A stretch of DNA of 64,000 nucleotides from Tritrichomonas musculus (Eukaryota; Parabasalia; Tritrichomonadida; Tritrichomonadidae). The position numbers and the translations under genes are program-made. The notes beneath the pieces are model-generated. The model did no database searches, was not told the DNA's origin, and saw only the letters and a program-made list of their open reading frames with translations. The stretch spans positions 1 to 64,000 of the forward strand of contig JAPFFF010000019.1 of the NCBI GenBank assembly GCA_039105265.1, read 5' to 3'. Positions within the stretch are counted from its first letter, which is position 1. Every line of letters starts with the position of its first letter. This document shows, one piece after another, positions 28,328-39,203 of the stretch.

Positions 28328-29752
28328 TTAAAAAGAAGAAAGTTTATCCGGAGCAACTCCTATTGAGTGCGTACAATATCCAATTTTTCTAAGCATATCT
28401 CTATCGATGAGGTTTCGTCCATCAAAGAAGAAAGCAGGCTTCATCATTGATTTGTAAATTTTCTCATAATCAAGATCTTTGAATTGAGGCCATTCGGTCA
28501 TAAGAACAATGGCATGTGCTTGCAATGCAGCTTCATATGCATCAGTATAAACAGTCACGTGCGATTCAACATATTCTTTTGGTGATGGATAACTGTAATT
28601 TTCAAGATCATAATATATTTGTTCTTTTGTAACTTTTGGATCATAAACATTAATTAGCGCTCCCTCTTTAAGGAGAAGATTAATTACAGAAATTGCTGAA
28701 GATTCACGAGTATCACCTGTATTTGCTTTGAAAGCAAAACCATAAACAGTTATCTTTTTATCATAAAGAGTATCGAACATTGAATGAACAATACTATGTG
28801 CAAACCTTTCTCTAGTCCAGTCATTCATGATAATAATTTGATTGAAATAATTTGCAACTTCCATCAAACCAAGAGATTCAGAGATATAAACAAGATTATA
28901 AATATCTTTTTGGAAGCAAGATCCTCCAAAACCTACTGATGCTTGCAAAAATTTAGAACCAATTCTAGTATCAGCTCCTATTGCCTTTGCGACTTCGTTA
29001 ATATTTGCGCCAGTTTCTTCACAAATAGCTGCAATTGAATTAATGGACGAAATTCTTTGTGCTAAAAGTGCATTTGCTGTTAGTTTTGAGAGTTCTGATG
29101 ACCAAACGTTTGTAAGAAGAATTCTTTCTCTTGGAACCCAATGTGCATATACATCAGCAAGTGCTTGTCCAGCAGCAACACCTTCTGGATCTTCTGTATT
29201 TCCAATCAAAATTCTAGATGGATCGTGAAGATCGTTAATGGCAGTTCCTTCAGCAAGAAATTCAGGGTTTGAGACAATATGAAAATGATGATCATGAGGC
29301 ATGTTTGCTGCTAAAACAGTTCTGATTGAATGCGCGACTCCCACAGGAACGGTGGATTTTTCAACAACGATAACATTATTGCGGAGGAATGGAGCAATCA
29401 TACGGGTGGCTGATTCAAAATAGCCAAGCATTGCAGCTTTCCCAGCTCCTGTTCCATGCCCTTTAGTTGGGGTACCAATTGCAATAAAAACTAAATCTGC
29501 ATCTTTAATTCCATTTTCTGTGTCTGTTGTATAAAAGAGATTCTTTCCACGCTGCACTTTAATAATATCATAAAGACCTGGCTCGTAAATAGGAAGATTG
29601 TCCGAATTCCAGGCGTTAACTTTTTTTTCATCAATATCTATAACGGTAACGGTAATTTCTGGGCACTTTTCAGCAATTACAGCCATTGTAGAACCTCCAA
29701 CATAGCCAGCTCCAACGCAAGCAATTTTTTTAACTTCAAAATGAATCGACAT
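28328..29752 (-). CDS. UGDH: UDP-glucose 6-dehydrogenase
   Basis: This 474-aa protein oxidises UDP-glucose to UDP-glucuronate with two NAD+. It shows the N-terminal Rossmann motif VGAGYVGGS (G14, G16, G19), EKSTVPVG near residues 134-141, the active-site GFGGSCFQKD with Cys279, and FAFKANTGDTRES in the C-terminal NAD/UDP-sugar domain. Length and motif spacing match eukaryotic UGDH (human about 494 aa). In a trichomonad it would feed surface glycan synthesis, and a nucleotide-sugar transporter is encoded about 10 kb away. The ATG at 29,752 gives a natural N-terminus. Confidence 0.97.
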   Translation of the reverse strand: MSIHFEVKKIACVGAGYVGGSTMAVIAEKCPEITVTVIDIDEKKVNAWNSDNLPIYEPGLYDIIKVQRGKNLFYTTDTENGIKDADLVFIAIGTPTKGHGTGAGKAAMLGYFESATRMIAPFLRNNVIVVEKSTVPVGVAHSIRTVLAANMPHDHHFHIVSNPEFLAEGTAINDLHDPSRILIGNTEDPEGVAAGQALADVYAHWVPRERILLTNVWSSELSKLTANALLAQRISSINSIAAICEETGANINEVAKAIGADTRIGSKFLQASVGFGGSCFQKDIYNLVYISESLGLMEVANYFNQIIIMNDWTRERFAHSIVHSMFDTLYDKKITVYGFAFKANTGDTRESSAISVINLLLKEGALINVYDPKVTKEQIYYDLENYSYPSPKEYVESHVTVYTDAYEAALQAHAIVLMTEWPQFKDLDYEKIYKSMMKPAFFFDGRNLIDRDMLRKIGYCTHSIGVAPDKLSSF

Positions 29753-30533
29753 TTAATATATAAATCTTTGGCCTATGAATTAGCTTTTGAAAAGTATTCA
29801 ATTTTTTTTCAGTTATTTTTTTTAATGATTCCATATTGTGAAATTTGTATTATGGTGAACAATTATCTTTTCAAAAAGCTAAGTAAAACTATTATTACAC
29901 ATATTTCAATAGTTTTTTTTTTTAAAAATATTCTATCACAAAAGACATTTATTTTATGATATATACTATTTTAATTTCTATCAATATTATTTTCATTAGT
30001 ATTATATTTAGTATACTATATTTTTTACATCTATAGCATTATTCATGCACATATATGGCTATTTATAAAATTTGAAATATCATTTTTTTTTTAAAATTCA
30101 TATATCTTATATATAAAATAATTTAAACAGTTTTAAAAATAAAAAATAGAATTAAAATAAAATATTAATAAGAAAATATATATATAATTATTGATATATT
30201 GATAATTAAATCATATATATTAATTTGGATTTATTTAGAATAAAGAAAATAAAATTAAAATATCTTTCTAAAAAATGAAATTTTTTGTAGATAAATATAA
30301 TTTTTAATAGTAAATATATATACCATATTCATATTTATTTTTAAAATAGAACAATACTCAAATGACATTGATTAATAATTGATAATTTTCATCATCAAAA
30401 TTATTCATTATTTTGACATCTCTGAAAAATGAAACTCTATGAATTCAAAGAACAAGAGTTTTTATTAGGAATATTGGCAAAGATATTTCAAATATTCCTA
30501 TGAAAAAGTTCGTATTATAATAGAAGAAATAAA
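29753..30533. other. Divergent intergenic region
   Basis: This A+T-rich spacer separates two genes transcribed away from each other, so it should contain both promoters. I see no defined motif strong enough to call and no gene. Confidence 0.5.
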
Positions 30534-32720
30534 ATGGATACCTCAATTGGATCTACACTTGCTCAAGTTCAAAACTCACTTAAAAAAGAAAAAGTTATTG
30601 AAACATTAACAGAGGCAAGACTAAAAATATTAAATCAACAACTTTGTGAAAATTTTGACGAAATTCTTTCAAAAAGAAAGCTATATATGTACATGATTGG
30701 ATATTACCAAGATTTTTATAATATTGAAATTGATTCTTCATTTTTCTCTTCTATATTCAATGATGCAAAAACACTCCATCCAACAAAAAGTATAAATTCA
30801 AGAATAACTTTAAAATATATAAAATATTTTAGAGATAATTTATCAACACTCGCAAAGGCCGCTGACATACTTATTTTCACACGCCCCGATTTGATCAATA
30901 TTTTAACATATAGTACCATTCCATCAATTTTTGGACTTCTAGCAAGATACTCAGAACAAAAATTATTTTTAAACTTTATTAAATTTCTTAAAACCGAGAA
31001 AGGTATCGAAAACGGGAGAAAAGATACTGCAATATTATTTGCACGCTCATTGTTCCTTATTCCAGAATTTCGTATATATATTCAGTCTATTGCAGATCAA
31101 ATTTCTGTTCAGTTTTGCAACATTCATGGAACAGAACTGGCAGCAAAATTCTTATTAGAATTTTTAGAATATGCTGATAAATTTATTCATCTTTGCCCAC
31201 CAATCATTGGCTTGCTAGCTCCAGAATCTTTTTCAGATGAAATTTTCGATCAATCATTTTTCCAAGAAGTTATTCGACATCCTCTCTATTTTGGATTCGT
31301 TCAAATTGGTGAATTAGAGAATATAAGTGAAGCAACATCTATTATTCTTTCAGAAACAGCTTCGAGAAATAATTTTCTTATACAATTAAAACAAATATTT
31401 CTAAAAACTCAACAAAATGACAATAACAATGTTTATTCTGAAGTTTCTAAGAACATTAGTGCATATCAGCATATTTATCATTTTACAACATATGACACTA
31501 ATCTAATTACTGTACTTATAAGTATTACAGGAAACGGAGATAAAACTGTCCCTGATCCACTTCCATCAGAATATATATTAAACATATTACAAGATTCAAC
31601 TCAATACAGTAATTCGGATGATGTTGAAATTTATTCAATTGAGAAAAAAGACCCTATAGTTGCTGCTGAAAACTCTCTTCGTTGTCTTTTAATAAATGCT
31701 GATCCAATACCAATGATAGGTACAGAGCAAAGTTTGTCAAGATTCCTTCAAAAAAACCTTATTGATCAAATACCTTCATTTTTGCGACAACAGCAACATG
31801 CTCATTTTGCAATACTCAAATCGTGCAAAAAGCAATATAAAAAAAGTCATATTGGACAAGTCAACTTTGAAGGCTTTGTGAAAATGCTTATACCAAATAT
31901 TAATAATCATAAAAAAGAAACAACTCACAGTAGTTCAGAAAAACTGCAAAGTTACTCATCTTCTCTTACACAAATGATAAATGCTAAAAATAAAATCAAT
32001 GATTTTGTTACTGAAAAAAAATTTGAACTGAGTTATATTGCAATATCTGCCTGCTTTAACAAAAATAATATAGTAGCATTAGGAAAAGCATTTGCTTCCA
32101 AATCTGGTTTAATTGAATACTTTTCAACACTTCTAAAAACATGGCTCTCATTTGCAAAAAAAATGAACTTTCGCTTTGAAATTCCAAAAGAAATGCTTCT
32201 TGTGTTCATGCTTAATCTTTATAAATATGATTCTATGATACTTCTTGATCGTGAACTTCAAAGTTGGGACGAGCTTTATAACCAATATACATCTGATGAT
32301 TATGATACAAATCAAGAGAATAAAAAGCTTGATAATTTATTCAAAAATGAGAGAGAAAGATTTGGCCAAGCTATAAATTTAATTAAACGAGGATTTCAAG
32401 TTCAATCAACTTTATTGGCAATGAAATTAATTTCAGCTTCCTTTAAATCAATTGACAAATTATTAAACGAAGTAATCGGTTCGTATGGAATGGACGAATT
32501 AACATCCGCTTTATTTTATGTTATTTATGTAGCAAGACCTCCTAATTTTATTTCAAAAACAGAATACTTTTATAGAGTATTCCAATCTATATCTGAATTC
32601 AATATTGACCAATATCGAGATTATATTTCCAATACTTTGTACTTACATCAAACTGCTGTGTATTTCTTCCATAATGCAAATCCTAATCCATTACAGAAGG
32701 ACACATTTATGCTTTCATAA
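30534..32720 (+). CDS. Large helical protein with a possible C-terminal VPS9-like domain
   Basis: This 728-aa protein is almost entirely helical, with no membrane segment or signal peptide. Near the C-terminus (about residues 640-690) IGSYGMDELTSALFYVIYVARPPNF resembles the VPS9 core (ADDLLPVLIYVIIKANPP). That would make it a guanine-nucleotide exchange factor for Rab5-like GTPases on endosomes. The N-terminal 500 residues have no assignment. The VPS9 call rests on one stretch and is moderate. Trichomonads have many VPS9-containing proteins with this kind of long helical N-terminus. Confidence 0.75.
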   Translation: MDTSIGSTLAQVQNSLKKEKVIETLTEARLKILNQQLCENFDEILSKRKLYMYMIGYYQDFYNIEIDSSFFSSIFNDAKTLHPTKSINSRITLKYIKYFRDNLSTLAKAADILIFTRPDLINILTYSTIPSIFGLLARYSEQKLFLNFIKFLKTEKGIENGRKDTAILFARSLFLIPEFRIYIQSIADQISVQFCNIHGTELAAKFLLEFLEYADKFIHLCPPIIGLLAPESFSDEIFDQSFFQEVIRHPLYFGFVQIGELENISEATSIILSETASRNNFLIQLKQIFLKTQQNDNNNVYSEVSKNISAYQHIYHFTTYDTNLITVLISITGNGDKTVPDPLPSEYILNILQDSTQYSNSDDVEIYSIEKKDPIVAAENSLRCLLINADPIPMIGTEQSLSRFLQKNLIDQIPSFLRQQQHAHFAILKSCKKQYKKSHIGQVNFEGFVKMLIPNINNHKKETTHSSSEKLQSYSSSLTQMINAKNKINDFVTEKKFELSYIAISACFNKNNIVALGKAFASKSGLIEYFSTLLKTWLSFAKKMNFRFEIPKEMLLVFMLNLYKYDSMILLDRELQSWDELYNQYTSDDYDTNQENKKLDNLFKNERERFGQAINLIKRGFQVQSTLLAMKLISASFKSIDKLLNEVIGSYGMDELTSALFYVIYVARPPNFISKTEYFYRVFQSISEFNIDQYRDYISNTLYLHQTAVYFFHNANPNPLQKDTFMLS

Positions 32721-33221
32721 TTTGGAATAATTAAATATTTTCATTATTCTTTTATAATATTTTATTAATCATTTTTAGTTTAATATACAATTAGGTGAAG
32801 CCTGATTATTTTGAATTATAATATATACTATTTTCAATAATAATACTTTATTTGATTGAATGAATTTGTAATACCAACTCTTAGCTTTCCTTTATTGTAA
32901 TGCAAATAAAATTGAGAATTTGGAACGAGGAATATATTAATTATTACATGATAATTATTATATACAAAAAAAATAAGAAAGTTAAAATATTATTTTTCTA
33001 AAAATGCAACAATATATAAATATTTTTAAAAATTTGGGAAAATTAATTTTTCTAAGATGCATTTAATTTTGTGAATGAACTTTAATCACTAGCTCACAAA
33101 ATTTCAATAAAAATTTTATTAATTCAGATAGGACTATTGAAAAACTTATTAAGTCATTTCAAAAAGAAAATGATGTTCTTAATCATAAATTCCACTTCAT
33201 TTTTTGTTTATACTTTTCAAA
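32721..33221. other. Intergenic spacer
   Basis: A+T-rich DNA without a gene. The 60 bases before the Rac start contain TTCATTTTTT, an initiator-like TCATT, about 20 bases upstream of the ATG; this is suggestive only. Confidence 0.4.
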
Positions 33222-33824
33222 ATGAAGCATATTAAATGTGTTGTTGTTGGAGATGGAGCAGTTGGAAAAACTTGCTTATTAATTAGTTATACAACTAATG
33301 CTTTCCCTGGTGAATACATCCCCACAGTTTTTGATAATTATTCTGCTAACGTTATGGTTGAAGATACTGCAATAAATTTACAATTATGGGATACTGCGGG
33401 TCAGGAAGATTATAAAAAATTAAGACCATTATCTTACCCTCAAACAGATGTTTTTATTCTTTGTTTTTCCCTTGTTTCTCCAACTTCTCTTGAAAATGTT
33501 GAAAATATGTGGGTTCCAGAAGTTAAAGAACATTGTCCAAACACACCATATATATTAGTTGGAATGAAGTCTGATTTAAGAGATGATTTTGCACAACATG
33601 CTGAAGAGTTTAAAAATAAAGGCTTAGAACCTGTTCCATCTTCTAAAGGAGAAGAATTAAAAAGAAAAATTAATGCTCAAGATTACGTTGAATGTTCTGC
33701 ATTGAAACAATTTCATCTTAAAGAAGTTTTTGAGTCAGCGGTTAAAGTTGTACTTCATCCACCAACTCAGCAAAAACAATCAGAATCTAAAAATAGTGAG
33801 AACTCATGCTGCTTATTACAATAA
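33222..33824 (+). CDS. Rho-family small GTPase, Rac-like
   Basis: The ATG at 33,222 gives the family-standard start [17 protein letters not shown] (P-loop); the longer frame adds six unsupported residues. Switch [10 protein letters not shown] and switch [20 protein letters not shown] are intact, with the Rho insert region and a C-terminal CaaX box (CLLQ) preceded by a second cysteine. Length is 200 aa. It would cycle on membranes and drive actin remodelling. The CYFIP/Sra1 homologue encoded at 41.4 kb is the classical Rac effector of the WAVE complex, so both halves of that switch lie within 12 kb, though not as an operon. Confidence 0.96.
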   Translation: MKHIKCVVVGDGAVGKTCLLISYTTNAFPGEYIPTVFDNYSANVMVEDTAINLQLWDTAGQEDYKKLRPLSYPQTDVFILCFSLVSPTSLENVENMWVPEVKEHCPNTPYILVGMKSDLRDDFAQHAEEFKNKGLEPVPSSKGEELKRKINAQDYVECSALKQFHLKEVFESAVKVVLHPPTQQKQSESKNSENSCCLLQ

Positions 33825-34055
33825 TTTATGATAAAAGCAATATTTATTTTAAATATAATGATATTATTAATAAAATATTTATCTTTTATAAAATAAAAGA
33901 ATTTTTGCTTTATGCATCATACACGAAATAACGTATTTATTCAAACAACTTTTTAAGAAGATGAAAAAACAGATTTTCTACTTACAACGAACGATTTATC
34001 AACCCATATTGCAAGTAATCAGGAACTAGTGCAGGTTGACATCGAAGTCAGACCG

Positions 34056-35948
34056 ATGGCAAAAGTTCTTTCTCTCATCAACGATCATTTAAAATCACAA
34101 GATAGAAGAATATCATTTATTGAAGAAGAAATCAAGACGTTCTTAAAAATAAGCGACTATGAACCTGATCATAAAACATTTGTTAATCGTGTTTTTGAGG
34201 CAGAAGATCGACTATCTATAACTTCTAAGCGTGTTTCAGGGGTTTTAGCAGATTTACAATCTCTTGAAGCAAAATTTAATCAAACACTTGAAGCACAAAT
34301 TAGTAATATTCTTGTTACAACAAATACTCGAATCAGGAATGCAGCGCAATCCTTCGATTCGCAATTTGAACTTGTAAATAACCAAATTTTATCCTTGAAG
34401 AAGAAAATTGAAAGCTTAGATGACGAGCAAGAAAAGGTTGATTTAACTGTTTTTGGAAACTTTATTAAACAAAATACCATCGACATTGAAAACATTAAAC
34501 AGCAAATAAAAACAATGACTCCAAATTTTTTCAATGCTAATAGACAAATAAATCAAAGTTACAACAGCCAGCAAACGGAAAAATCAAATTTCAAAGATAT
34601 TGATACAAGTGGTCTCAATATGAAAATATCAGATAATTCTACACTTTTAACTCAAATTAATCAACAAAAAGAAGTTCTTCTTGAAGTCGTTTCCGAATTA
34701 AATAAAATTAAAGAGAAGATGAGTATGCCACCCATGCCTCCTCCTCAAATCATAGAAACGAAAACAATAATAGAAGAGAAAGTTGTTGATAACCGAAAAA
34801 ATGCAATGTCAAACCGAACCTTGGCTGCTAATGGCAATTTAAATACAGTAAAACTTGAAACCGAACTTTCCAAACTAGAAAATGATTTTGATAGTCACCA
34901 AAGTAAAGTTGTTGCAGCAATGAACGCTATTCAATTCGAATTACAACAAATCAGAGACCATGGTGAAGGATTAAAAGGTCTTCCTCCATTAAATTTAGCA
35001 AATGTTGTTCCTTCTTTCTTTAATAACCCATCTTTTACTTTTTCTAGGCATGAGAATGAAGAAGAAGATTCTTATGATAACGAAGAAAATCAATCTGTAG
35101 AAGGAAGCCGTAGTCAAAATGATATTGAAATGGAACAACTTGCAGAAATTAAAATAGATCGCGACAAGAGACCTGAACGTTTAATAAATGCACGTATCTG
35201 TGAAGTTAATGCAGATGATGATACAGACGAAAGCGATTTGCCAGCTCCAAGAGTTATCAAGATGAAAAAGAAGAAGAAAAAGAAACGTGATTCAATAGAA
35301 TCAGAAGCCACTTTTGATGATAGAAAAACGACCACGATAATACAAAAATGCGAAATTAACGAATCAGAAATAATCGACAAAATTAAACAAGAAATTGATT
35401 TACAAACTATCAATGATTCTTTTAAAAAAATTAATAATGGTTATAGTGAAGTGATGAGCGCCATTGAAAGAAAAATAGACAGGGAATATGTCGAAAGATT
35501 ATTTGATAAGTTTAGATCAATTGTTCATGGATTAAACGATCGAATCAAAGAGCTTGCTGATCTAACAAGTGACTATGCGACTAGACAGGACTTCCTAAGC
35601 TTGCTTCAATTCATTAAAAACATGCCAAAAGAGCTTAAACCAGGAACAGTATTAAAGAAAGGCCCAGCTTGCCTATTTTGTGGAAAACCAAAAGCATCTA
35701 TAGTAGGATCTATTCCACCAAATGTTGCAGCAAGCGCAGGAAAACCTCCTGTTGGAAGTGTAGTCACTGATGGAAATGGTGTTGAATACGTTTACGGTGA
35801 GGGGCATGCATTTATAAGAGATGATACAAATTTCCACTCTTTCCCGCGATTTGATGCATTACCTCCGCTTGATAAAATCATAAATGCCGAGCTCTCAAAC
35901 ACAAATCATGGATTAAATACAAATTCTCAAAATGCAAAAGGAAGCTAG
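34056..35948 (+). CDS. Coiled-coil protein, possibly DUF4795/flagellar type; uncertain 5' end
   Basis: From the ATG at 34,056 the product is 630 aa. It has long coiled coils (about 1-230 and 470-530), a proline stretch MPPMPPPQ, an acidic middle and a lysine run (KMKKKKKKK). Near the C-terminus KKGPACLFCGKPKASI is a CxxC resembling the end of DUF4795 proteins such as QRICH2; that link is weak. The frame stays open upstream to 33,957 with coding-like residues (TDFLLTTNDLSTHIASNQEL). An ATG at 33,912 is in the same frame, separated only by a TAA at 33,954. The true start is therefore unclear. Confidence 0.8.
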   Translation: MAKVLSLINDHLKSQDRRISFIEEEIKTFLKISDYEPDHKTFVNRVFEAEDRLSITSKRVSGVLADLQSLEAKFNQTLEAQISNILVTTNTRIRNAAQSFDSQFELVNNQILSLKKKIESLDDEQEKVDLTVFGNFIKQNTIDIENIKQQIKTMTPNFFNANRQINQSYNSQQTEKSNFKDIDTSGLNMKISDNSTLLTQINQQKEVLLEVVSELNKIKEKMSMPPMPPPQIIETKTIIEEKVVDNRKNAMSNRTLAANGNLNTVKLETELSKLENDFDSHQSKVVAAMNAIQFELQQIRDHGEGLKGLPPLNLANVVPSFFNNPSFTFSRHENEEEDSYDNEENQSVEGSRSQNDIEMEQLAEIKIDRDKRPERLINARICEVNADDDTDESDLPAPRVIKMKKKKKKKRDSIESEATFDDRKTTTIIQKCEINESEIIDKIKQEIDLQTINDSFKKINNGYSEVMSAIERKIDREYVERLFDKFRSIVHGLNDRIKELADLTSDYATRQDFLSLLQFIKNMPKELKPGTVLKKGPACLFCGKPKASIVGSIPPNVAASAGKPPVGSVVTDGNGVEYVYGEGHAFIRDDTNFHSFPRFDALPPLDKIINAELSNTNHGLNTNSQNAKGS

Positions 35949-36107
35949 TGAATTAACAATTGTTAAAAATATTGTTTATTTATGTTCTGTAAATCATTGA
36001 TCATGCTTATAATGTTATTTTTTTAATTCATATAAAATTTTATTATTTGACCTTAATCACAAAATTTTGAGTATAAATCTGGCCAATTACCTGATCGTAA
36101 CACGAAA

Positions 36108-36953
36108 ATGGATGCTGAATCTGAAGTGAGGAGAATTATCGGGGAAAAAGATCTTTATAAGATATTAAATGTTGATAAAAATGCAACAGAAGCTGAAATT
36201 AAAAAGAAGTACAGAAAACTAGCAACTATTGTTCATCCAGATCGATGCCATAATGAAAACGCAACAGCTGCATTTCAAAAAATTTCGCATGCATACCAAA
36301 CTCTTATCGATACTGAAAAACGTCGTACATATGATCAATATGGAGATGAACCACCTCGAACTCAACAATATTACGACTATCGAAACGAAGAACTTACTCC
36401 TGAAGACCTCTTTTCATTCTTTTTCGGCGTTCCTCCAGATCCACGCCGACGCGCTCGTGCTCGCCAGCAAAGGAATAATGCTTATTACGGATATCCAGGA
36501 AATGCTAATCAATCACAGCAAAGACGACAGAATCAAAATCAACAGGAAGATGACATTTCATTAGGAATGCTTTTATCCAGAGTTTTGCCCTTTTTCCTTA
36601 TTATACTTTTTTATCTTCTGTCCTCTGGAATTATTGATTTCGGTCAGATATCATTGTTTTTTTCAAATCCGGCATCGCGACAAAATCTTAAAGGAATCAT
36701 TCATTTTGCTGATCCCCCTTCCTCTGATTATTTGTGTAGATCAACTAAACAATACAGAGCAAAATATTGCTTACCAAATTGGTGGATTAATAGCCAGAGG
36801 GGAGATATAAGGCGTCGTGTATTAAGAGATGCTGATTCAGTTGCAGACAACCTATACGAAGAAGAGCTCCGAATAAGATGTGAGCTTGAAAAAAATCAAC
36901 TTGGACACGAAGGAAGCAAATGCACTCTGAAAAAGAAAATATTGAAAAACTAA
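36108..36953 (+). CDS. DNAJB12/B14-like ER membrane co-chaperone
   Basis: A canonical J domain spans residues 15-79, with HPD at 43-45 and YDQYG at its end. A glycine-poor linker follows, then one transmembrane segment at about 155-178 (RVLPFFLIILFYLLSSGIID), then a DUF1977-like C-terminal region (DPPSSDYLCRS...NLYEEELRIRCELEKNQ). This order defines the DNAJB12/DNAJB14 group, which recruits cytosolic Hsp70 to the ER membrane for membrane-protein quality control. Length is 281 aa, shorter than the animal proteins (about 375). No KDEL or signal peptide is present, as expected for this topology. Confidence 0.9.
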   Translation: MDAESEVRRIIGEKDLYKILNVDKNATEAEIKKKYRKLATIVHPDRCHNENATAAFQKISHAYQTLIDTEKRRTYDQYGDEPPRTQQYYDYRNEELTPEDLFSFFFGVPPDPRRRARARQQRNNAYYGYPGNANQSQQRRQNQNQQEDDISLGMLLSRVLPFFLIILFYLLSSGIIDFGQISLFFSNPASRQNLKGIIHFADPPSSDYLCRSTKQYRAKYCLPNWWINSQRGDIRRRVLRDADSVADNLYEEELRIRCELEKNQLGHEGSKCTLKKKILKN

Positions 36954-37507
36954 GTTGAAAAGGTTAATTTTTAATATTAAAATATTATCTTGCGCTTTTT
37001 ATATAAATGAAGATCATTGAAAAATTAATATTTATAAATTATTTGAATAATCTAGGTTTAACCAACGTTCAAGTACTAATAAGCAATCATTAGTCAAATA
37101 TCATACAAAACTTCTATTTGAATAGGGCACAAAAAGTTGTTCAACCATTTAAACTTGAAATTAAAAGCCAGACCACTTTTTTTTCATTCAATTATTTTGG
37201 CATAACAATATTTTATTTCAAATTAGAATTTTATAACTTTTTTTTTTCAATTTTCTTAAAAAGCCAAATATAATCAGAAAAATATTTTTTTAAAAAATAT
37301 ATTTATCACATTATTTTAAAACTATTTATAATTCAAAATGGATTATAATATTTCCATATATCTAAAATTTATAGATAAAAATAAAAACAATTTTTTTATT
37401 TTAAATTAAAATAAGATATTTAACAAATTAATTTGTGTATTGAAACTTTATCAAAAATAAAGATCCTCAGAAGATCTTACCAACCTTCTTTAGCTCTTTC
37501 AAACTTT

Positions 37508-37665
37508 CAACAGCAATATATACATCACAATCTTTATTAAATAATACTTCTTTAGTATATAACTCTTTTTTACTACTTCTTTTCAACACGATTATTCTTA
37601 TCTTACTCAATAAACTTCATTAAGCTAAAATCAGAAGCGCTATTTTACACCACCCGTTTTATTAA
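37508..37665 (+). repeat. Direct repeat, copy 1
   Basis: It shares CAACAGCA, TATACATCACAATCTTTAT, ACTTCTTTA, TTATTCTTATCTTACTCAA and ATTTTACACC with copy 2 at a constant offset of about 251 bases. Confidence 0.8.
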
Positions 37666-37758
37666 ACAAAAGTTCTTCATATTGTAACTCATTTCTACAA
37701 CTTTTTATATTTCCAAAATTATTTCTCATCACGCCTTACAAACTTCCTCAGACATAAT

Positions 37759-37917
37759 CAACAGCACTATATACATCACAATCTTTATTAAATAATACTT
37801 CTTTACGTTATAAGTCATTTCTACTACTCCTTTTTTAGCATATCTTATTCTTATCTTACTCAACAAACTTCCTCAGACAAAATCAGAAACGCCATTTTAC
37901 ACCGCATGTTTTATTAG
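37759..37917 (+). repeat. Direct repeat, copy 2
   Basis: It is collinear with copy 1 through the blocks listed there, with substitutions and a few small gaps, ending at the common GTTTTATTA. Confidence 0.8.
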
Positions 37918-38327
37918 CCATTAGCTAAATATCTCAGCAAATAATTTTCTTTAATAAAAGATATTTTAACAAAATTATATTTTTTAAATATTGAAAATTT
38001 ATAAATTGAAGGAAATTAAAACTCAGACCATATTTTGAATGCAAAAGCGATGTAACGATCAAAAATTGAGATATAAAAAATTTTAACGATCAAGTAAAGT
38101 ATTCAAATCATATTCAAATTGTGGTCTGACTTTTCGGTCCCAGTTTATATTATTAAAATATTTAAATTGATATTAAAAAATTTTGTCAATGAAAAATATA
38201 TATATTTAATGATTAAAATAAATATTATTTTCGTTTTTATTTATAAAAAACGAAGAAAAGTATAAAAAGCTTTGTCAAAATTGATTTGTGAAGGTTTGTC
38301 CTGTCAAAGATTAATTATTAAATTATA

Positions 38328-39203
38328 ATGTCACAAGATCCACACGCTCAATTCAAAGATTTATATGGAAACGGTGATAATTTAGCCCCTGAAACTCTTG
38401 AACAGATCAAGCAAATCGATTATTCTAAATTTACCATTGACCAAATAAAAGATGTTCAAGATGCTACCAAACTTCCAGACGATTTAGCCGTTTATATTCT
38501 TAAAAGTTGGATGCGTAGACAAGATGATCTTCTATTAAATCTTCGTGGTAATCTTATTTATACACCAGAAGTTTCCAAAGAGCGCCTTGAACAATTTGTT
38601 GAAATGATGCGCTGTCCAAATGAAGAATGTAAAAGTAAATTGCAAGTCGAAAATATCCTAGAAAAAATTTCAACTGGTGGTGGCCTTAGAAGCCCTGAAC
38701 CACTTATTAATCCAAATAAGTTTGACGAAGGAATAATCAGATTTGATCATACTAAATCAAGTAACGAAGCAAAAACTAATGTCCAAAACCTTCTCGACTT
38801 CAATCCAAATACATTTTATCATGGCCAAGGAGCTCAAAATTCATTTATTATCCTTGGTCTACCACCTTTCATGAAAGTTAAGTTGACACAATATAAGTTA
38901 ATTGCTCCTACTAGGCTCCCAGATCGTACTGCAGAAGGAGGTCTTAAGAGCTGGGAACTTTTTGGATCAAATGATTGGGAAGAAATCCATTCTGGCAACT
39001 GTCATAAACTTGATACACATACGCAAGTTGACCAAACACTCAAAAATTCAGGCGATGTTGGAATATATGATATTAATAGTCCAGAAAATGACTATTTCCG
39101 ATATTTCAAAATAATGTCAACAGGATTTAATCACCAAAACACATTAGAAATTCTGCTTGCAGGTATAGACTTTACTGGAAATATTATTATTTCTCGTGAA
39201 TAA
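38328..39203 (+). CDS. Protein with a discoidin-like (F5/8 type C) galactose-binding fold
   Basis: This 291-aa protein has a helical N-terminal half (about 1-120). The C-terminal beta-rich domain (about 135-290) reads like F5/8-type-C/galactose-binding-like domains: NLLDFNPNTFYHGQG, FIILGLPPFMKVKLTQYKLIAP, LKSWELFGSND and YFRYFKIMSTG follow the order typical of that fold. There is no signal peptide or membrane anchor, so it is probably cytosolic; trichomonads have many such proteins, often of unknown ligand. Function beyond the fold is not inferred. Confidence 0.85.
   Translation: MSQDPHAQFKDLYGNGDNLAPETLEQIKQIDYSKFTIDQIKDVQDATKLPDDLAVYILKSWMRRQDDLLLNLRGNLIYTPEVSKERLEQFVEMMRCPNEECKSKLQVENILEKISTGGGLRSPEPLINPNKFDEGIIRFDHTKSSNEAKTNVQNLLDFNPNTFYHGQGAQNSFIILGLPPFMKVKLTQYKLIAPTRLPDRTAEGGLKSWELFGSNDWEEIHSGNCHKLDTHTQVDQTLKNSGDVGIYDINSPENDYFRYFKIMSTGFNHQNTLEILLAGIDFTGNIIISRE

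Larger units (their letters stand above)
37150..38147. mobile_element. Possible decayed transposon with CCAGACCAC-type inverted ends
   Basis: The ends at 37,150-37,176 (TAAACTTG...GCCAGACCAC) and 38,121-38,147 (GTGGTCTGAC...CAGTTTA) are imperfect inverted repeats of about 27 bp. The interior has no gene but holds a direct duplication of about 158 bp. No target duplication is certain. CCAGACCAC also occurs in the palindromic element at 21.4-22.3 kb, hinting at a shared family. The whole intergenic region 36,954-38,327 contains no gene. Confidence 0.4.

Noticed and set aside
34029-34055. GTG start for the coiled-coil gene
   Set aside because: Non-ATG starts are not expected in this organism; the ATG at 34,056 is the conservative choice, and the upstream extension is noted as a finding.
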